Assembly (NCBI GenBank): GCA_003481005.1
Contig: QUKC01000040.1
Coordinates: forward strand, 1 to 10,768
Source: Firmicutes bacterium TM09-10
GTDB taxonomy: Bacteria; Bacillota; Clostridia; Lachnospirales; Lachnospiraceae
DNA length: 10,768 nucleotides
Direction of reading: 5' to 3'
Shown piece after piece: positions 1 through 5,874 of the stretch. Position 1 is the stretch's first letter; every line of letters begins with the position of its first letter. A program made the position numbers and the translations under genes. The notes under the pieces were generated by a model that saw nothing but the letters and a program-made list of their open reading frames with translations, made no database searches and had not been told where the DNA came from.

Positions 1-3
1 TTG

Positions 4-32
4 AGTTTATCATAAGCAGTTCTGTTTGTCAA
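4..32 (-). promoter_or_regulatory. Possible promoter reading off the left end
   Basis: On the minus strand, TTGACA (32-27) is followed after exactly 17 bases by TAAACT (9-4). The -35 box is perfect; the -10 box matches the consensus at 4 of 6 positions. It lies downstream of the tRNA-Ser pair, so it would drive a transcription unit beyond the left edge. No start codon or RNA gene is visible in the 3 bases left, so the target is unknown. Confidence 0.4.
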
Positions 33-41
33 GAACTTTTT

Positions 42-79
42 GAACTTTTTTCAAAGTTCATTGCTCAATCAAGTTGAGC
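42..79 (-). terminator. Two hairpins after the tRNA-Ser pair, possible weak terminator
   Basis: Just past the 3' end of tRNA-Ser(GGA), the minus strand can form GCTCAA/TTGAGC with a 5-base loop (79-63). It can then form GAACTTT/AAAGTTC closed by a GAAA tetraloop (59-42). Neither is followed by a run of T on the minus strand, so a classical intrinsic terminator is not clearly shown. The hairpins could instead be 3'-trailer processing structures of the tRNA precursor. Confidence 0.35.
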
Positions 80-82
80 GAA

Positions 83-172
83 CGGAGAAGGAGGGATTTG
101 AACCCTCGCGCCGCTATTAACGACCTGCACCCTTTCCAGGGGTGTCCCTTCAGCCATCTTGGGTACTTCTCC
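83..172 (-). tRNA. tRNA-Ser, anticodon GGA
   Basis: This serine tRNA gene is 90 bases long, as expected for a class II tRNA with a long variable arm. Reading the minus strand, the acceptor stem starts GGAGAAG and pairs with CTTCTCC, followed by discriminator G. The anticodon loop is CTGGAAA, giving anticodon GGA, which reads UCC and UCU. The T arm contains GGTTCAAATCC. The CCA end is not encoded: the discriminator G is followed by TTC. The 3' end would therefore need RNase Z cleavage and CCA addition. It is the second gene of a tRNA pair, 98 bases after tRNA-Ser(UGA). Confidence 0.96.
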
Positions 173-270
173 ATGTGCTGATTCACATTTACCAATATGA
201 CAATCTCACGATTGTATCTGGAGGATTCCATCCACAGCCATGCTCCGCAAGACTATTTGCTGGAATCTAA

Positions 271-356
271 CGGAGAGGGTGGGATTCGAACCCACGCGCC
301 CTTTCGGACAAACGGTTTTCAAGACCGCCTCGTTATGACCGCTTCGATACCTCTCC
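271..356 (-). tRNA. tRNA-Ser, anticodon UGA
   Basis: This serine tRNA gene is 86 bases long and also has a long variable arm. The acceptor stem is GGAGAGG/CCTCTCC with discriminator G, and the T arm has the canonical GGTTCGAATCC. The anticodon loop is CTTGAAA, giving anticodon UGA, which reads UCA and probably other UCN codons by wobble. No CCA is encoded; the discriminator is followed by TTA. Positions 36-38 are AAA, the motif that MiaA-type prenyltransferases recognise. It is the first gene after the promoter at 409-437. The 98-base spacer to the next tRNA contains no further tRNA. Confidence 0.96.
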
Positions 357-408
357 GGGTCATTCGGCTCATCTTTTGAACTTGCCGCGCTTCATCAGCG
401 CAAGATGT

Positions 409-437
409 ATTCTATCAGAGCTTTACAGGAATGTCAA
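409..437 (-). promoter_or_regulatory. Promoter of the tRNA-Ser pair
   Basis: The minus strand carries TTGACA (437-432), a 17-base spacer and TAGAAT (414-409). This is a perfect -35 box and a 5-of-6 -10 box at ideal spacing. It lies about 50 bases upstream of the mature 5' end of tRNA-Ser(UGA), as expected for a stable-RNA promoter. AT-rich sequence upstream (440-480) could act as an UP element. Confidence 0.8.
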
Positions 438-487
438 CACTCTTTTTCGTTTTTTTTACTTTTTTTGTAAAAAGCCTATTTTTTGTT

Positions 488-508
488 GAAAACAGCCGGT
501 TTCCGACC
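488..508 (-). terminator. Weak candidate terminator after ispD
   Basis: About 25 bases past the ispD stop, the minus strand can form GGTCGG-AAA-CCGGCT (two G-U pairs, 3-base loop), followed by GTTTTC. The hairpin is short and the T run is only four, so termination here is plausible but weak. Nothing better is visible before the tRNA promoter. Confidence 0.35.
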
Positions 509-531
509 TAGAAAAAACATGTCCAAATCCT

Positions 532-1269
532 TTAACTGTGCAGATATTTTTCTGCAAGCGGAAGATCTTCCGGTGTAGTCACTTTCAGATTACGGTAGCT
601 TCCCTCCGTCAGTTTCACCTGATGATCTGTAAATGTCTCCACCACCATCGCGTCATCCGTAATTTTGATTCCTTTTTCCGCCAGAGTATCTTTTTGTGCT
701 GCAAGCCGGGTATAGGCATCATAAATCAACCCAAACGAAAATGTTTGAGGTGTCTGCACCTGCCATACGCGATCTCTGCGGGGTGTTGTTTCCGCAAAGC
801 CGTTTTCATCCGCAATTTTAATCGTATCCTTTACCGGCACTGCGGCAACACACGCATGATATTTTTGAGCATCCTGAAAACACCGTTCCAGAATGTCCTC
901 CGACACCATCGGTCTTGCTCCGTCATGAATAAACACAATTCCCTCTGCCGCTTCTTTGGGCAGGTCGTTCCTTACCGCCTGCAGTCCCATCCAGACGGAA
1001 TCATAGCGTTCTTTTCCACCTGTGATAACCGAAGCAACCTTCTGAAAGCCATAGGGACGCAGAATAGTCTCCTGACAATAGGAAATCTGTTCTTCGCTGC
1101 CGACAGTCAGTATGATCTTATCAATCCGCGGAGAACGTTCAAAAGCAAGGAGCGTATAGTACAGAAGCGGTTTCCCGTCTATTTCGAGATACTGCTTTGC
1201 AATCTTTGTCCCCATTCTTTTCCCGGAGCCTGCTGCCAGTACGATTGCCGTACAGAATGTTTTTTTCAT
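532..1269 (-). CDS. ispD: 2-C-methyl-D-erythritol 4-phosphate cytidylyltransferase (IspD)
   Basis: IspD joins MEP to CTP to give CDP-methylerythritol, the third step of the non-mevalonate isoprenoid pathway in the cytoplasm. The 245-residue protein has the usual family length. Visible landmarks are the N-terminal nucleotide-binding loop AAGSGKRM (12-19), KQYL (25-28), GGKERYDSV (84-92), the metal-site HDGARP (115-120), the VPVKDTIK strand (144-151), VWQVQTPQ (168-175), TDDA (204-207) and NLKVTTPEDL near the C-terminus. The Pro often seen before KQ is Ala here. The gene shares one base with the tsaD stop (TGATG), with a GGGAGAGAG ribosome binding site inside the end of tsaD, so it is probably translationally coupled. 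It is the last gene of the run; the tRNA-Ser genes follow. Confidence 0.96.
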   Translation of the reverse strand: MKKTFCTAIVLAAGSGKRMGTKIAKQYLEIDGKPLLYYTLLAFERSPRIDKIILTVGSEEQISYCQETILRPYGFQKVASVITGGKERYDSVWMGLQAVRNDLPKEAAEGIVFIHDGARPMVSEDILERCFQDAQKYHACVAAVPVKDTIKIADENGFAETTPRRDRVWQVQTPQTFSFGLIYDAYTRLAAQKDTLAEKGIKITDDAMVVETFTDHQVKLTEGSYRNLKVTTPEDLPLAEKYLHS

Positions 1270-2306
1270 CAGATTCTCTCTCCCAGTTTCAGATTCGGCA
1301 CTGCGTTTAAGTCCCAGCCATGCCGGACTCCCTTTAAATACTCATAATATCCTGCCGCTCCGATCATTGCAGCATTATCCGTACACAAAATCGGAGATGG
1401 TCTGAAAAACTTCACGCCCTGTTTGCCGCACGCGCTCTCCAGTGCCGCCCGCAGATGGCTGTTTGACGCAACACCTCCTGCAATTGCAAATTTGTCCACA
1501 TGATACCGTTTTACAGCATCCATCGAGTGTTCTACCAAAACGTCCACCACTGCTTTCTGGAAGGAAGCAGCGACATCAGCCTGATTGATATCTATGCCTT
1601 TCATCTGGCACCCGTTTAAATAGTTCAAAACAGCAGACTTTAAGCCACTGAAGCTGAAATCATATACGTTATCTGCGATTTTGGCACGCGGAAATATAAT
1701 TGCCTCCGGATTGCCTTCGTTTGATACGCGATCGATTTTGGGCCCGCCAGGATATCCAAGTCCGATTGCGCGCGCAACTTTATCAAAGGCTTCTCCGGCT
1801 GCGTCATCCCTTGTTTTTCCGAGGATTTCATATTCCCCGTAATCCTTTACCCGGACGAGATGGGAATGTCCACCCGATACGACGAGACATAAAAATGGCG
1901 GTTCCAGTTCTTTATTTTCAATATAATTGGCGCTGATATGCCCCTCGATATGATGCACACCGACAAGCGGCTTGTTCGCAGCAAATGCAATTGCCTTTGC
2001 TTCCGCCACACCGACTAAAAGCGCACCGACCAGTCCCGGCCCGTAGGTCACTGCGACCGCTGTAATATCCTCCAGCGTGCAGCTTGCATCCGCAAGTGCC
2101 TTACGGACAACCTGATTTATCTTTTCAATGTGCTTGCGTGACGCGATTTCCGGCACTACACCGCCGTAAAGCGTATGCAGGTCAATCTGCGAATAAATGA
2201 CGTTGGAAAGCACTTCCCTGCCGTTTTTGACGACAGCCGCCGCCGTTTCGTCACAGGAGCTTTCGATCGCCAATAGGATCACATCTTTTTCTTTTGTATC
2301 TGTCAT
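1269..2306 (-). CDS. tsaD: tRNA N6-adenosine threonylcarbamoyltransferase (TsaD)
   Basis: TsaD (Gcp/Kae1/YgjD family) transfers threonylcarbamoyl from TC-AMP to A37 of tRNAs that read ANN codons, giving t6A, in a complex with TsaB and TsaE. With the ATG at 2306 it has 345 residues, normal for the family. ASKHA-fold motifs visible are IESSCDETA (14-22), [11 protein letters not shown] (89-99), the metal-binding HIEGH (119-123), SGGHSHLV (144-151), SFSGLKSAV (218-226), AGGVASN (276-282) and the metal ligand Asp310 in CTDNA. A GTG at 2321 would add five residues and overlap the RNase Z stop as GTGA. I prefer the ATG because GAGG (2319-2316) lies 9 bases upstream and the family usually starts close to the first strand. 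The 3' end shares one base with ispD. Confidence 0.96.
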   Translation of the reverse strand: MTDTKEKDVILLAIESSCDETAAAVVKNGREVLSNVIYSQIDLHTLYGGVVPEIASRKHIEKINQVVRKALADASCTLEDITAVAVTYGPGLVGALLVGVAEAKAIAFAANKPLVGVHHIEGHISANYIENKELEPPFLCLVVSGGHSHLVRVKDYGEYEILGKTRDDAAGEAFDKVARAIGLGYPGGPKIDRVSNEGNPEAIIFPRAKIADNVYDFSFSGLKSAVLNYLNGCQMKGIDINQADVAASFQKAVVDVLVEHSMDAVKRYHVDKFAIAGGVASNSHLRAALESACGKQGVKFFRPSPILCTDNAAMIGAAGYYEYLKGVRHGWDLNAVPNLKLGERI

Positions 2307-2317
2307 GTCCTTACGCC

Positions 2318-3229
2318 TCACTCTTCCTCAAATGCAAGATCCTGGGTCCATCCGTCCTTTGCTGCAAAGGAATCCGGAAATATTTTGCGCACGCCGCCCA
2401 TAAATTCCTCCGGATGCACCAGTGACGGACTGTAATGGGTAAGCCACATTCTTTTCACCTGTGCGCGCTTCGCCATGTCCGCAGCTTCCAGAAACGTCAT
2501 GTGCTTATGTTCTTTTGCCTTATCCTTCTTTTCCGGCTCCCCGTACATGCCCTCGCAGATAAAAAGATCCGAACCTGCCGCATGCTTTACAATGCCTTCC
2601 GTCGGTCTGGTATCCGTACAGTAAGTGACCTTCAGTCCCTTTCTGGCTTCTCCCATGACCATATCCGGCGTATAGATTTTCCCATCCAGCTCCAGTGTCT
2701 CACCTTTCTGCAGCTTGTTCCAGTAGCGTCGCTCAATTCCAAGCGCTTCCGCCTTATCCAGCTGGAACTTGCCTGCACGGTCAATCGAAAGACTGTATCC
2801 ATAGCAGACAACATTATGATTGACCCGAAAAGCTTCTATTCTCAGCCCATCAAAACACAGGGTCTGTTCATTTTCTTCAAATTCAATACATCTGATGTCA
2901 AACGGAAGCTCCGGTGCAATCACACGGAGCGCATTCACCGTCCTGGTAAGCCCTTTGGGACCGATTACCGTCAATGGTTCTGTCCGTTCTGCATTTCCCA
3001 TTGTTAAAAGCATTCCGGGCAGCCCGCTGATATGATCTGCATGAAAATGAGTAAAACAGATCACGTCGATAGGCTTTGGGCTCCATCCTTTTTCTTTCAT
3101 CGCAATCTGTGTACCCTCTCCACAGTCGATCAGGATACTTTTTCCATTATAACGAACCATCAGAGACGTCAGCCACCGATATGGCAGCGGCATCATTCCT
3201 CCGGTTCCCAAAAGACAAACTTCAAGCAT
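2318..3229 (-). CDS. rnz: Ribonuclease Z (tRNA 3' endonuclease)
   Basis: This metallo-beta-lactamase-fold protein matches RNase Z, which cuts tRNA precursors after the discriminator base so that CCA can be added. With the ATG at 3229 it has 303 residues, close to typical bacterial RNase Z. The zinc motif HFHADH is at 61-66. Further likely metal ligands are His138 (in FRVNHN), Asp206 (in TDTRP) and His265 (in THYSP). A CEGMYG segment (225-230) and an [10 protein letters not shown] segment (241-250) fit the family. The open frame extends upstream to 3349, but the ATG at 3229 has GAGGA five bases before it and starts directly at the first beta strand, [10 protein letters not shown]. Both tRNA genes in the window lack CCA and would need this enzyme. 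It sits between the six-cysteine protein gene and tsaD. Confidence 0.9.
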   Translation of the reverse strand: MLEVCLLGTGGMMPLPYRWLTSLMVRYNGKSILIDCGEGTQIAMKEKGWSPKPIDVICFTHFHADHISGLPGMLLTMGNAERTEPLTVIGPKGLTRTVNALRVIAPELPFDIRCIEFEENEQTLCFDGLRIEAFRVNHNVVCYGYSLSIDRAGKFQLDKAEALGIERRYWNKLQKGETLELDGKIYTPDMVMGEARKGLKVTYCTDTRPTEGIVKHAAGSDLFICEGMYGEPEKKDKAKEHKHMTFLEAADMAKRAQVKRMWLTHYSPSLVHPEEFMGGVRKIFPDSFAAKDGWTQDLAFEEE

Positions 3230-3234
3230 TCTAT

Positions 3235-3239
3235 TCCTC
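3235..3239 (-). promoter_or_regulatory. Ribosome binding site fixing the rnz start
   Basis: GAGGA on the minus strand, 5 bases (ATAGA) before the ATG at 3229. It supports the 303-residue RNase Z over longer readings of the same frame. Confidence 0.7.
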
Positions 3240-3270
3240 ATTTCTAAATGATAAAATATCTGTTTTTCAT

Positions 3271-3516
3271 TCAGAGAAGCTCTGTCGCTTCCTCTTCCTG
3301 CGGTGCAATCAGAAAGCTTTTCTTTAACTCCTGATAGCATGTCTCGCACAGGTCAAATTTGACTTGTGTTCCATCCATTGCGCTAAAATAGCCAAACGTC
3401 TGACATACCTGCAGGCAGCCTTCTTTCAGCACTCCGTTTTCTACCTTCAGCGGTTTTCCGCATCGGTTGCAGATAACAGACTGCAGCACAGCTTCATTCT
3501 GTTTCCATTTCCGCAT
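3271..3516 (-). CDS. Small six-cysteine protein, possible zinc ribbon, function unknown
   Basis: This 81-residue protein is not one I can name. It has CxxC at Cys16/Cys19 (ICNRCGKPL), Cys34 and Cys38 in the middle, and a second CxxC at Cys57/Cys60 (LCETCYQEL). The outer two CxxC pairs suggest a zinc-ribbon or treble-clef-like site; a role for the two middle cysteines is inference. Between them lies a hydrophobic FGYFSAMDG segment, and the tail is acidic (EEEATELL). There is no signal peptide or membrane segment, so it should be cytoplasmic. The frame is open up to 3558, but a strong AAGGAGG ends 5 bases before the ATG at 3516. It lies 58 bases after rimI and 41 bases before rnz, so it is probably co-transcribed with them. 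A role in tRNA or ribosome maturation would be only guilt by association. Confidence 0.8.
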   Translation of the reverse strand: MRKWKQNEAVLQSVICNRCGKPLKVENGVLKEGCLQVCQTFGYFSAMDGTQVKFDLCETCYQELKKSFLIAPQEEEATELL

Positions 3517-3521
3517 GGCAA

Positions 3522-3528
3522 CCTCCTT
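3522..3528 (-). promoter_or_regulatory. Strong ribosome binding site fixing the six-cysteine protein start
   Basis: AAGGAGG on the minus strand, 5 bases before the ATG at 3516. It is one of the strongest ribosome binding sites in the window and rules in the 81-residue product over the 95-residue reading. Confidence 0.8.
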
Positions 3529-3574
3529 TTCCTGCTCATTGTAGCGCTTCTTATGCACAATAAACAGCGGTAAA

Positions 3575-4060
3575 TTATCCCTGCGTTTCCTGCTTTTTCC
3601 ATAAAATCAAAGCATCTTCCTTCGGCGAATCATAAAAATTGGGACGCACGCCCTCGTCCAGAAATCCAAGCTTATGATATAGTCCAATTGCAGCCTCGTT
3701 GGATCTGCGCACTTCGAGCGTGAAATTTTTCACGCCCCGTTTTTTTCCGTTTTCCATCAAAAAAAGAAGCAGCTGTTCACCGATTCCCTGCCGTCTGAGG
3801 GTCTGATCCACCGCAACGTTGCAGATGTCCGCATCCTCAAAGGACTGCCACAGTCCGCAGCAGCCGATCAGCCTGCCATCCAGCCACGCGCCCGCATACC
3901 ACGCATTTTTATCTTCCAGCGCGTCTTCCCACGCTTTTTTGCTCCACGCTTCCTTTAAACAGGACGCCTCCAGCTCTGCTGCTTCCTTCGCAGATGTTTG
4001 CGGAAGCTGTCCAAACACAAGCATGCCCTTTTTGTTTTCCGTGTCCGTTTTTACACTCAT
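3575..4060 (-). CDS. rimI: Ribosomal protein S18-alanine N-acetyltransferase (RimI)
   Basis: RimI is a GNAT enzyme that acetylates the N-terminal alanine of ribosomal protein S18, with acetyl-CoA as donor. The 161-residue protein shows the GNAT pattern: an AGAWLDGRLIGCCGL strand pair (57-71), ICNVAV (79-84), the acetyl-CoA loop RRQGIG (89-94), LEVRRSNEAAIGLY (115-128) with the probable catalytic Glu116, and YHKLGF (128-133) with Tyr128. These last motifs are characteristic of RimI rather than of GNATs in general. The start codon overlaps the tsaB stop by four bases (ATGA), a sign of translational coupling. An internal ATG at 4024 would remove a poorly conserved 12-residue N-terminus and cannot be excluded. 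The location between tsaB and tsaD follows a common Firmicutes arrangement. Confidence 0.93.
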   Translation of the reverse strand: MSVKTDTENKKGMLVFGQLPQTSAKEAAELEASCLKEAWSKKAWEDALEDKNAWYAGAWLDGRLIGCCGLWQSFEDADICNVAVDQTLRRQGIGEQLLLFLMENGKKRGVKNFTLEVRRSNEAAIGLYHKLGFLDEGVRPNFYDSPKEDALILWKKQETQG

Positions 4061-4806
4061 TTGGTGATCCCGGCTTTCATCAGCTCACGATGCGCCTCGT
4101 CTGCTTCCATCCGTTCGCGCTCTGCCTGGGACATGCGCAGATATTCCGGTGCAAAATCGTCAGAGCTTACCGTTTTGCCTGCTGCCGCCAAGCTTTGTCC
4201 TAAGACGGCAACACAGGCCGCGCGCTGTCTGTTGCAGCTTGCAGGTGCAAATTCACACTGTTCCTGCAGGATTTCCTGCACTTTTTTCCGATAAACCGGC
4301 ACACCATCCCCCAGCAGAACCACTTTTTTGCCGTATTTTTCGCATTCTTCTTTCAGTCTGCCCGCAAGCTCTTCTACAGAAATCGCGCACTGTTCCTGGA
4401 CCACCTGCATTTTGCCGTTCACAAACGTATAAATTCCAGTATATACCTGTCCTCTGCGCGCATCCATCATCGGGCAGATCAGCTGTTCACAGCCGTACAG
4501 GTTATAAGCGAGGGCATCCACCGTCGGCACTGCTGCCAGCGGAATATCCAGTGCAAGTCCGAGCCCCTTCGCCGTCGCAGAGCCGATTCTCAGCCCTGTA
4601 AAGGAGCCGGGACCTGCCGCAACCGCAATCAGGTCAATGCTCTTTAAATCGAGATCCACCATCCTGCGCAGTTCATCAAGCATCGGAAGCAGCGTCTGGG
4701 AATGTGTTTTTTTGTAATCCGTCGTATATTCCGCAATCAAAACATCATCCTGTATCAATGCAACCCCAGCCACAAGGCCGGAGCTGTCCAGTCCAAGCAC
4801 CTTCAT
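4057..4806 (-). CDS. tsaB: tRNA threonylcarbamoyladenosine biosynthesis protein TsaB
   Basis: TsaB is the non-catalytic ASKHA-fold partner that dimerises with TsaD and is needed for t6A formation at A37 of tRNA. The protein has 249 residues, slightly over the typical ~230. The N-terminus MKVLGLDSSG is the family's first beta hairpin. The hallmark GPGSFTGLRIG is at 65-75, and ALAYNLYGCEQLICPMMDAR (about 98-117) matches the family core. The long metal-binding C-terminal half of TsaD is absent, which separates the two paralogues. It overlaps tsaE by four bases (ATGA, 4803-4806) with GGAGG seven bases upstream inside tsaE, and overlaps rimI by four bases at the other end. Tight coupling suggests stoichiometric production of complex members. 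Confidence 0.95.
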   Translation of the reverse strand: MKVLGLDSSGLVAGVALIQDDVLIAEYTTDYKKTHSQTLLPMLDELRRMVDLDLKSIDLIAVAAGPGSFTGLRIGSATAKGLGLALDIPLAAVPTVDALAYNLYGCEQLICPMMDARRGQVYTGIYTFVNGKMQVVQEQCAISVEELAGRLKEECEKYGKKVVLLGDGVPVYRKKVQEILQEQCEFAPASCNRQRAACVAVLGQSLAAAGKTVSSDDFAPEYLRMSQAERERMEADEAHRELMKAGITK

Positions 4807-5234
4807 GCTTCCACCTCCGTCACTGTAATTTTCCGGTAATCAAAGCCTTTTTCCAGGTCTTTTTCGATTCGGATTTCAGTATATTTTTCCGGCAGGATCT
4901 CTTCGATCAGGTTCGCCCACTCAATCAGGCAGACACCGTCCCCGTAAAAATAATCCTCATAGCCGATTTCGTCCATTTCCTCCACATCGCCGATGCGGTA
5001 CACGTCAAAGTGATACAGCGGCAGGCGTCCTTCCTCATAGACCTGCAGAATTGTAAAGGTGGGGCTGTTGACCGCCTCTGTGATGCCAAGTCCCTCTGCC
5101 AGTCCCTGTGTCAGCACGGTTTTGCCAACGCCAAGATCGCCTACCAGCGTGTAGACAGTTCCCGGTTCTGCAGCTTCACCGAGCTTTTTTCCAAATGCGA
5201 ACGTATCGTCCGCACACAAACTTTCGATGATCAT
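4803..5234 (-). CDS. tsaE: tRNA threonylcarbamoyladenosine biosynthesis ATPase TsaE
   Basis: TsaE is the P-loop ATPase that works with the TsaBD dimer to allow repeated t6A synthesis. The 143-residue protein has the Walker A motif GDLGVGKT (32-39), the switch-like NSPTFTI (56-62), YHFDVYRI (74-81) and IEWANLIEEILP (104-115), whose Trp106 is typical of the family. The open frame runs upstream to 5426, but that portion is low-complexity coding noise within the neighbouring gene's region. The ATG at 5234 has AAGAGG five bases before it and begins right at the family's N-terminus. It lies 23 bases after the YcxB-like gene and overlaps tsaB by four bases. Confidence 0.95.
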   Translation of the reverse strand: MIIESLCADDTFAFGKKLGEAAEPGTVYTLVGDLGVGKTVLTQGLAEGLGITEAVNSPTFTILQVYEEGRLPLYHFDVYRIGDVEEMDEIGYEDYFYGDGVCLIEWANLIEEILPEKYTEIRIEKDLEKGFDYRKITVTEVEA

Positions 5235-5239
5235 CGCTA

Positions 5240-5245
5240 CCTCTT
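5240..5245 (-). promoter_or_regulatory. Ribosome binding site fixing the tsaE start
   Basis: AAGAGG on the minus strand, 5 bases (TAGCG) before the ATG at 5234. It argues against the 207-residue reading, which would extend into the upstream YcxB-like gene in another frame. Confidence 0.7.
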
Positions 5246-5257
5246 TTCTGCCGCCTT

Positions 5258-5734
5258 TTAAGAGCGGATCTGCACCTTTCCAGGCTCCATATGGGAAGAA
5301 ATCATCGCGATTACCGCAGACTGTTTCTCGCCCAGATCCTTTCTCGGGAAAATGCTGGCATGAATTTTGTCTGTATACAAAATCAGGCTTTTGCCTGTGG
5401 AAACCGCGCGGTACATATCTTCCCATTTCTGAAACTGCTGCGTCTCCTTCTGGGAAACCTCCACGCCCTCTTCGGTCATCTTATAATGAAGAGGTTCCTT
5501 AAAAACGGGAAGCAGCGCCTGTTTCTGCGCACGCAGCCATAAAGACACCGGCTGATACAGTAAAACCACCGCGCCGAAAATCACATAAATCGGATACCGC
5601 TGCATCATGCCCGCAACAATGCCGAGCGCGCCTGCTGTACTTCCCAGAATCCCCGCAGCCTTTGTAAAGGTATGGCGGAGCATATAATCGTATAACGCAT
5701 TCGCATCCACATGTACGTCAAATTCCAGTTCCAT
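5258..5734 (-). CDS. YcxB-like small membrane protein
   Basis: The 158-residue protein resembles the YcxB-like family of uncharacterised Firmicutes membrane proteins. It starts with MELEFDVHVDANALYDYM, followed by two likely membrane helices (about 27-44 and 48-67), a basic turn (LRAQKQ) and a cytoplasmic C-terminal domain (about 80-145). That domain contains LHYKMTEEGVEV, KWEDMYRAV and SLILYTDKIHASIFPRKDL, a pattern typical of this family. No catalytic residues are evident and no function is established. An AGGAGG lies five bases before the ATG. It is the first gene of the run that continues into tsaE 23 bases later, and it follows the terminator of the beta-galactosidase gene, so the tsa operon probably begins here. 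Confidence 0.8.
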   Translation of the reverse strand: MELEFDVHVDANALYDYMLRHTFTKAAGILGSTAGALGIVAGMMQRYPIYVIFGAVVLLYQPVSLWLRAQKQALLPVFKEPLHYKMTEEGVEVSQKETQQFQKWEDMYRAVSTGKSLILYTDKIHASIFPRKDLGEKQSAVIAMISSHMEPGKVQIRS

Positions 5735-5767
5735 CGCTTCCTCCTGCGTCTCTTTCTTACCTTTATC

Positions 5768-5796
5768 AGATTACAACAGAAAAAGAGGACGGTCAA
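5768..5796 (-). promoter_or_regulatory. Weak candidate promoter for the ycxB-tsa-ispD run
   Basis: The minus strand has TTGACC (5796-5791), a 17-base gap and TAATCT (5773-5768). The -35 box is 5 of 6, the -10 box only 3 of 6. The -35 box lies in the loop and descending arm of the preceding terminator hairpin. Some promoter is expected between that terminator and the ATG at 5734, and this is the best match I found. Confidence 0.3.
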
Positions 5797-5811
5797 GCAA
5801 AACCGCCCTCT
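5779..5811 (-). terminator. Intrinsic terminator after the GH35 gene
   Basis: On the minus strand, AGAGGGCGGT pairs with ACCGTCCTCT (10 pairs including one G-U) around an 8-base loop. TTTTC follows at once. It lies about 64 bases past the beta-galactosidase stop and separates that gene from the ycxB-tsa run. On the plus strand the G-U pair becomes an A-C mismatch, so it is built for the minus strand. Confidence 0.8.
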
Positions 5812-5874
5812 CAAAAGGTATGCATATGCCTGTTGCTGCAGCGTTTACTATCTATCACGCTTTTGATTTCCGGA

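Noticed and set aside
173..270. A third tRNA or small RNA between the two tRNA-Ser genes
   Set aside because: There is a GATTCCA/TGGAATC inverted repeat, but no acceptor stem, T-loop or anticodon arm; it is most simply a spacer of the tRNA precursor.
538..1347. A 269-codon plus-strand open frame across ispD
   Set aside because: It is antisense to a clear ispD, has no recognisable domain, and its translation is rich in Cys, Phe and Arg, as expected for a shadow frame. Other plus-strand frames at 2435-3007, 4149-4601, 4704-5261, 6886-7524 and 10171-10623 were dropped for the same reason.
2307..2321. GTG start for tsaD giving five more residues
   Set aside because: The GTGA overlap with rnz is attractive, but its ribosome binding site spacing is poor and the ATG at 2306 fits family N-termini better. 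It remains possible.
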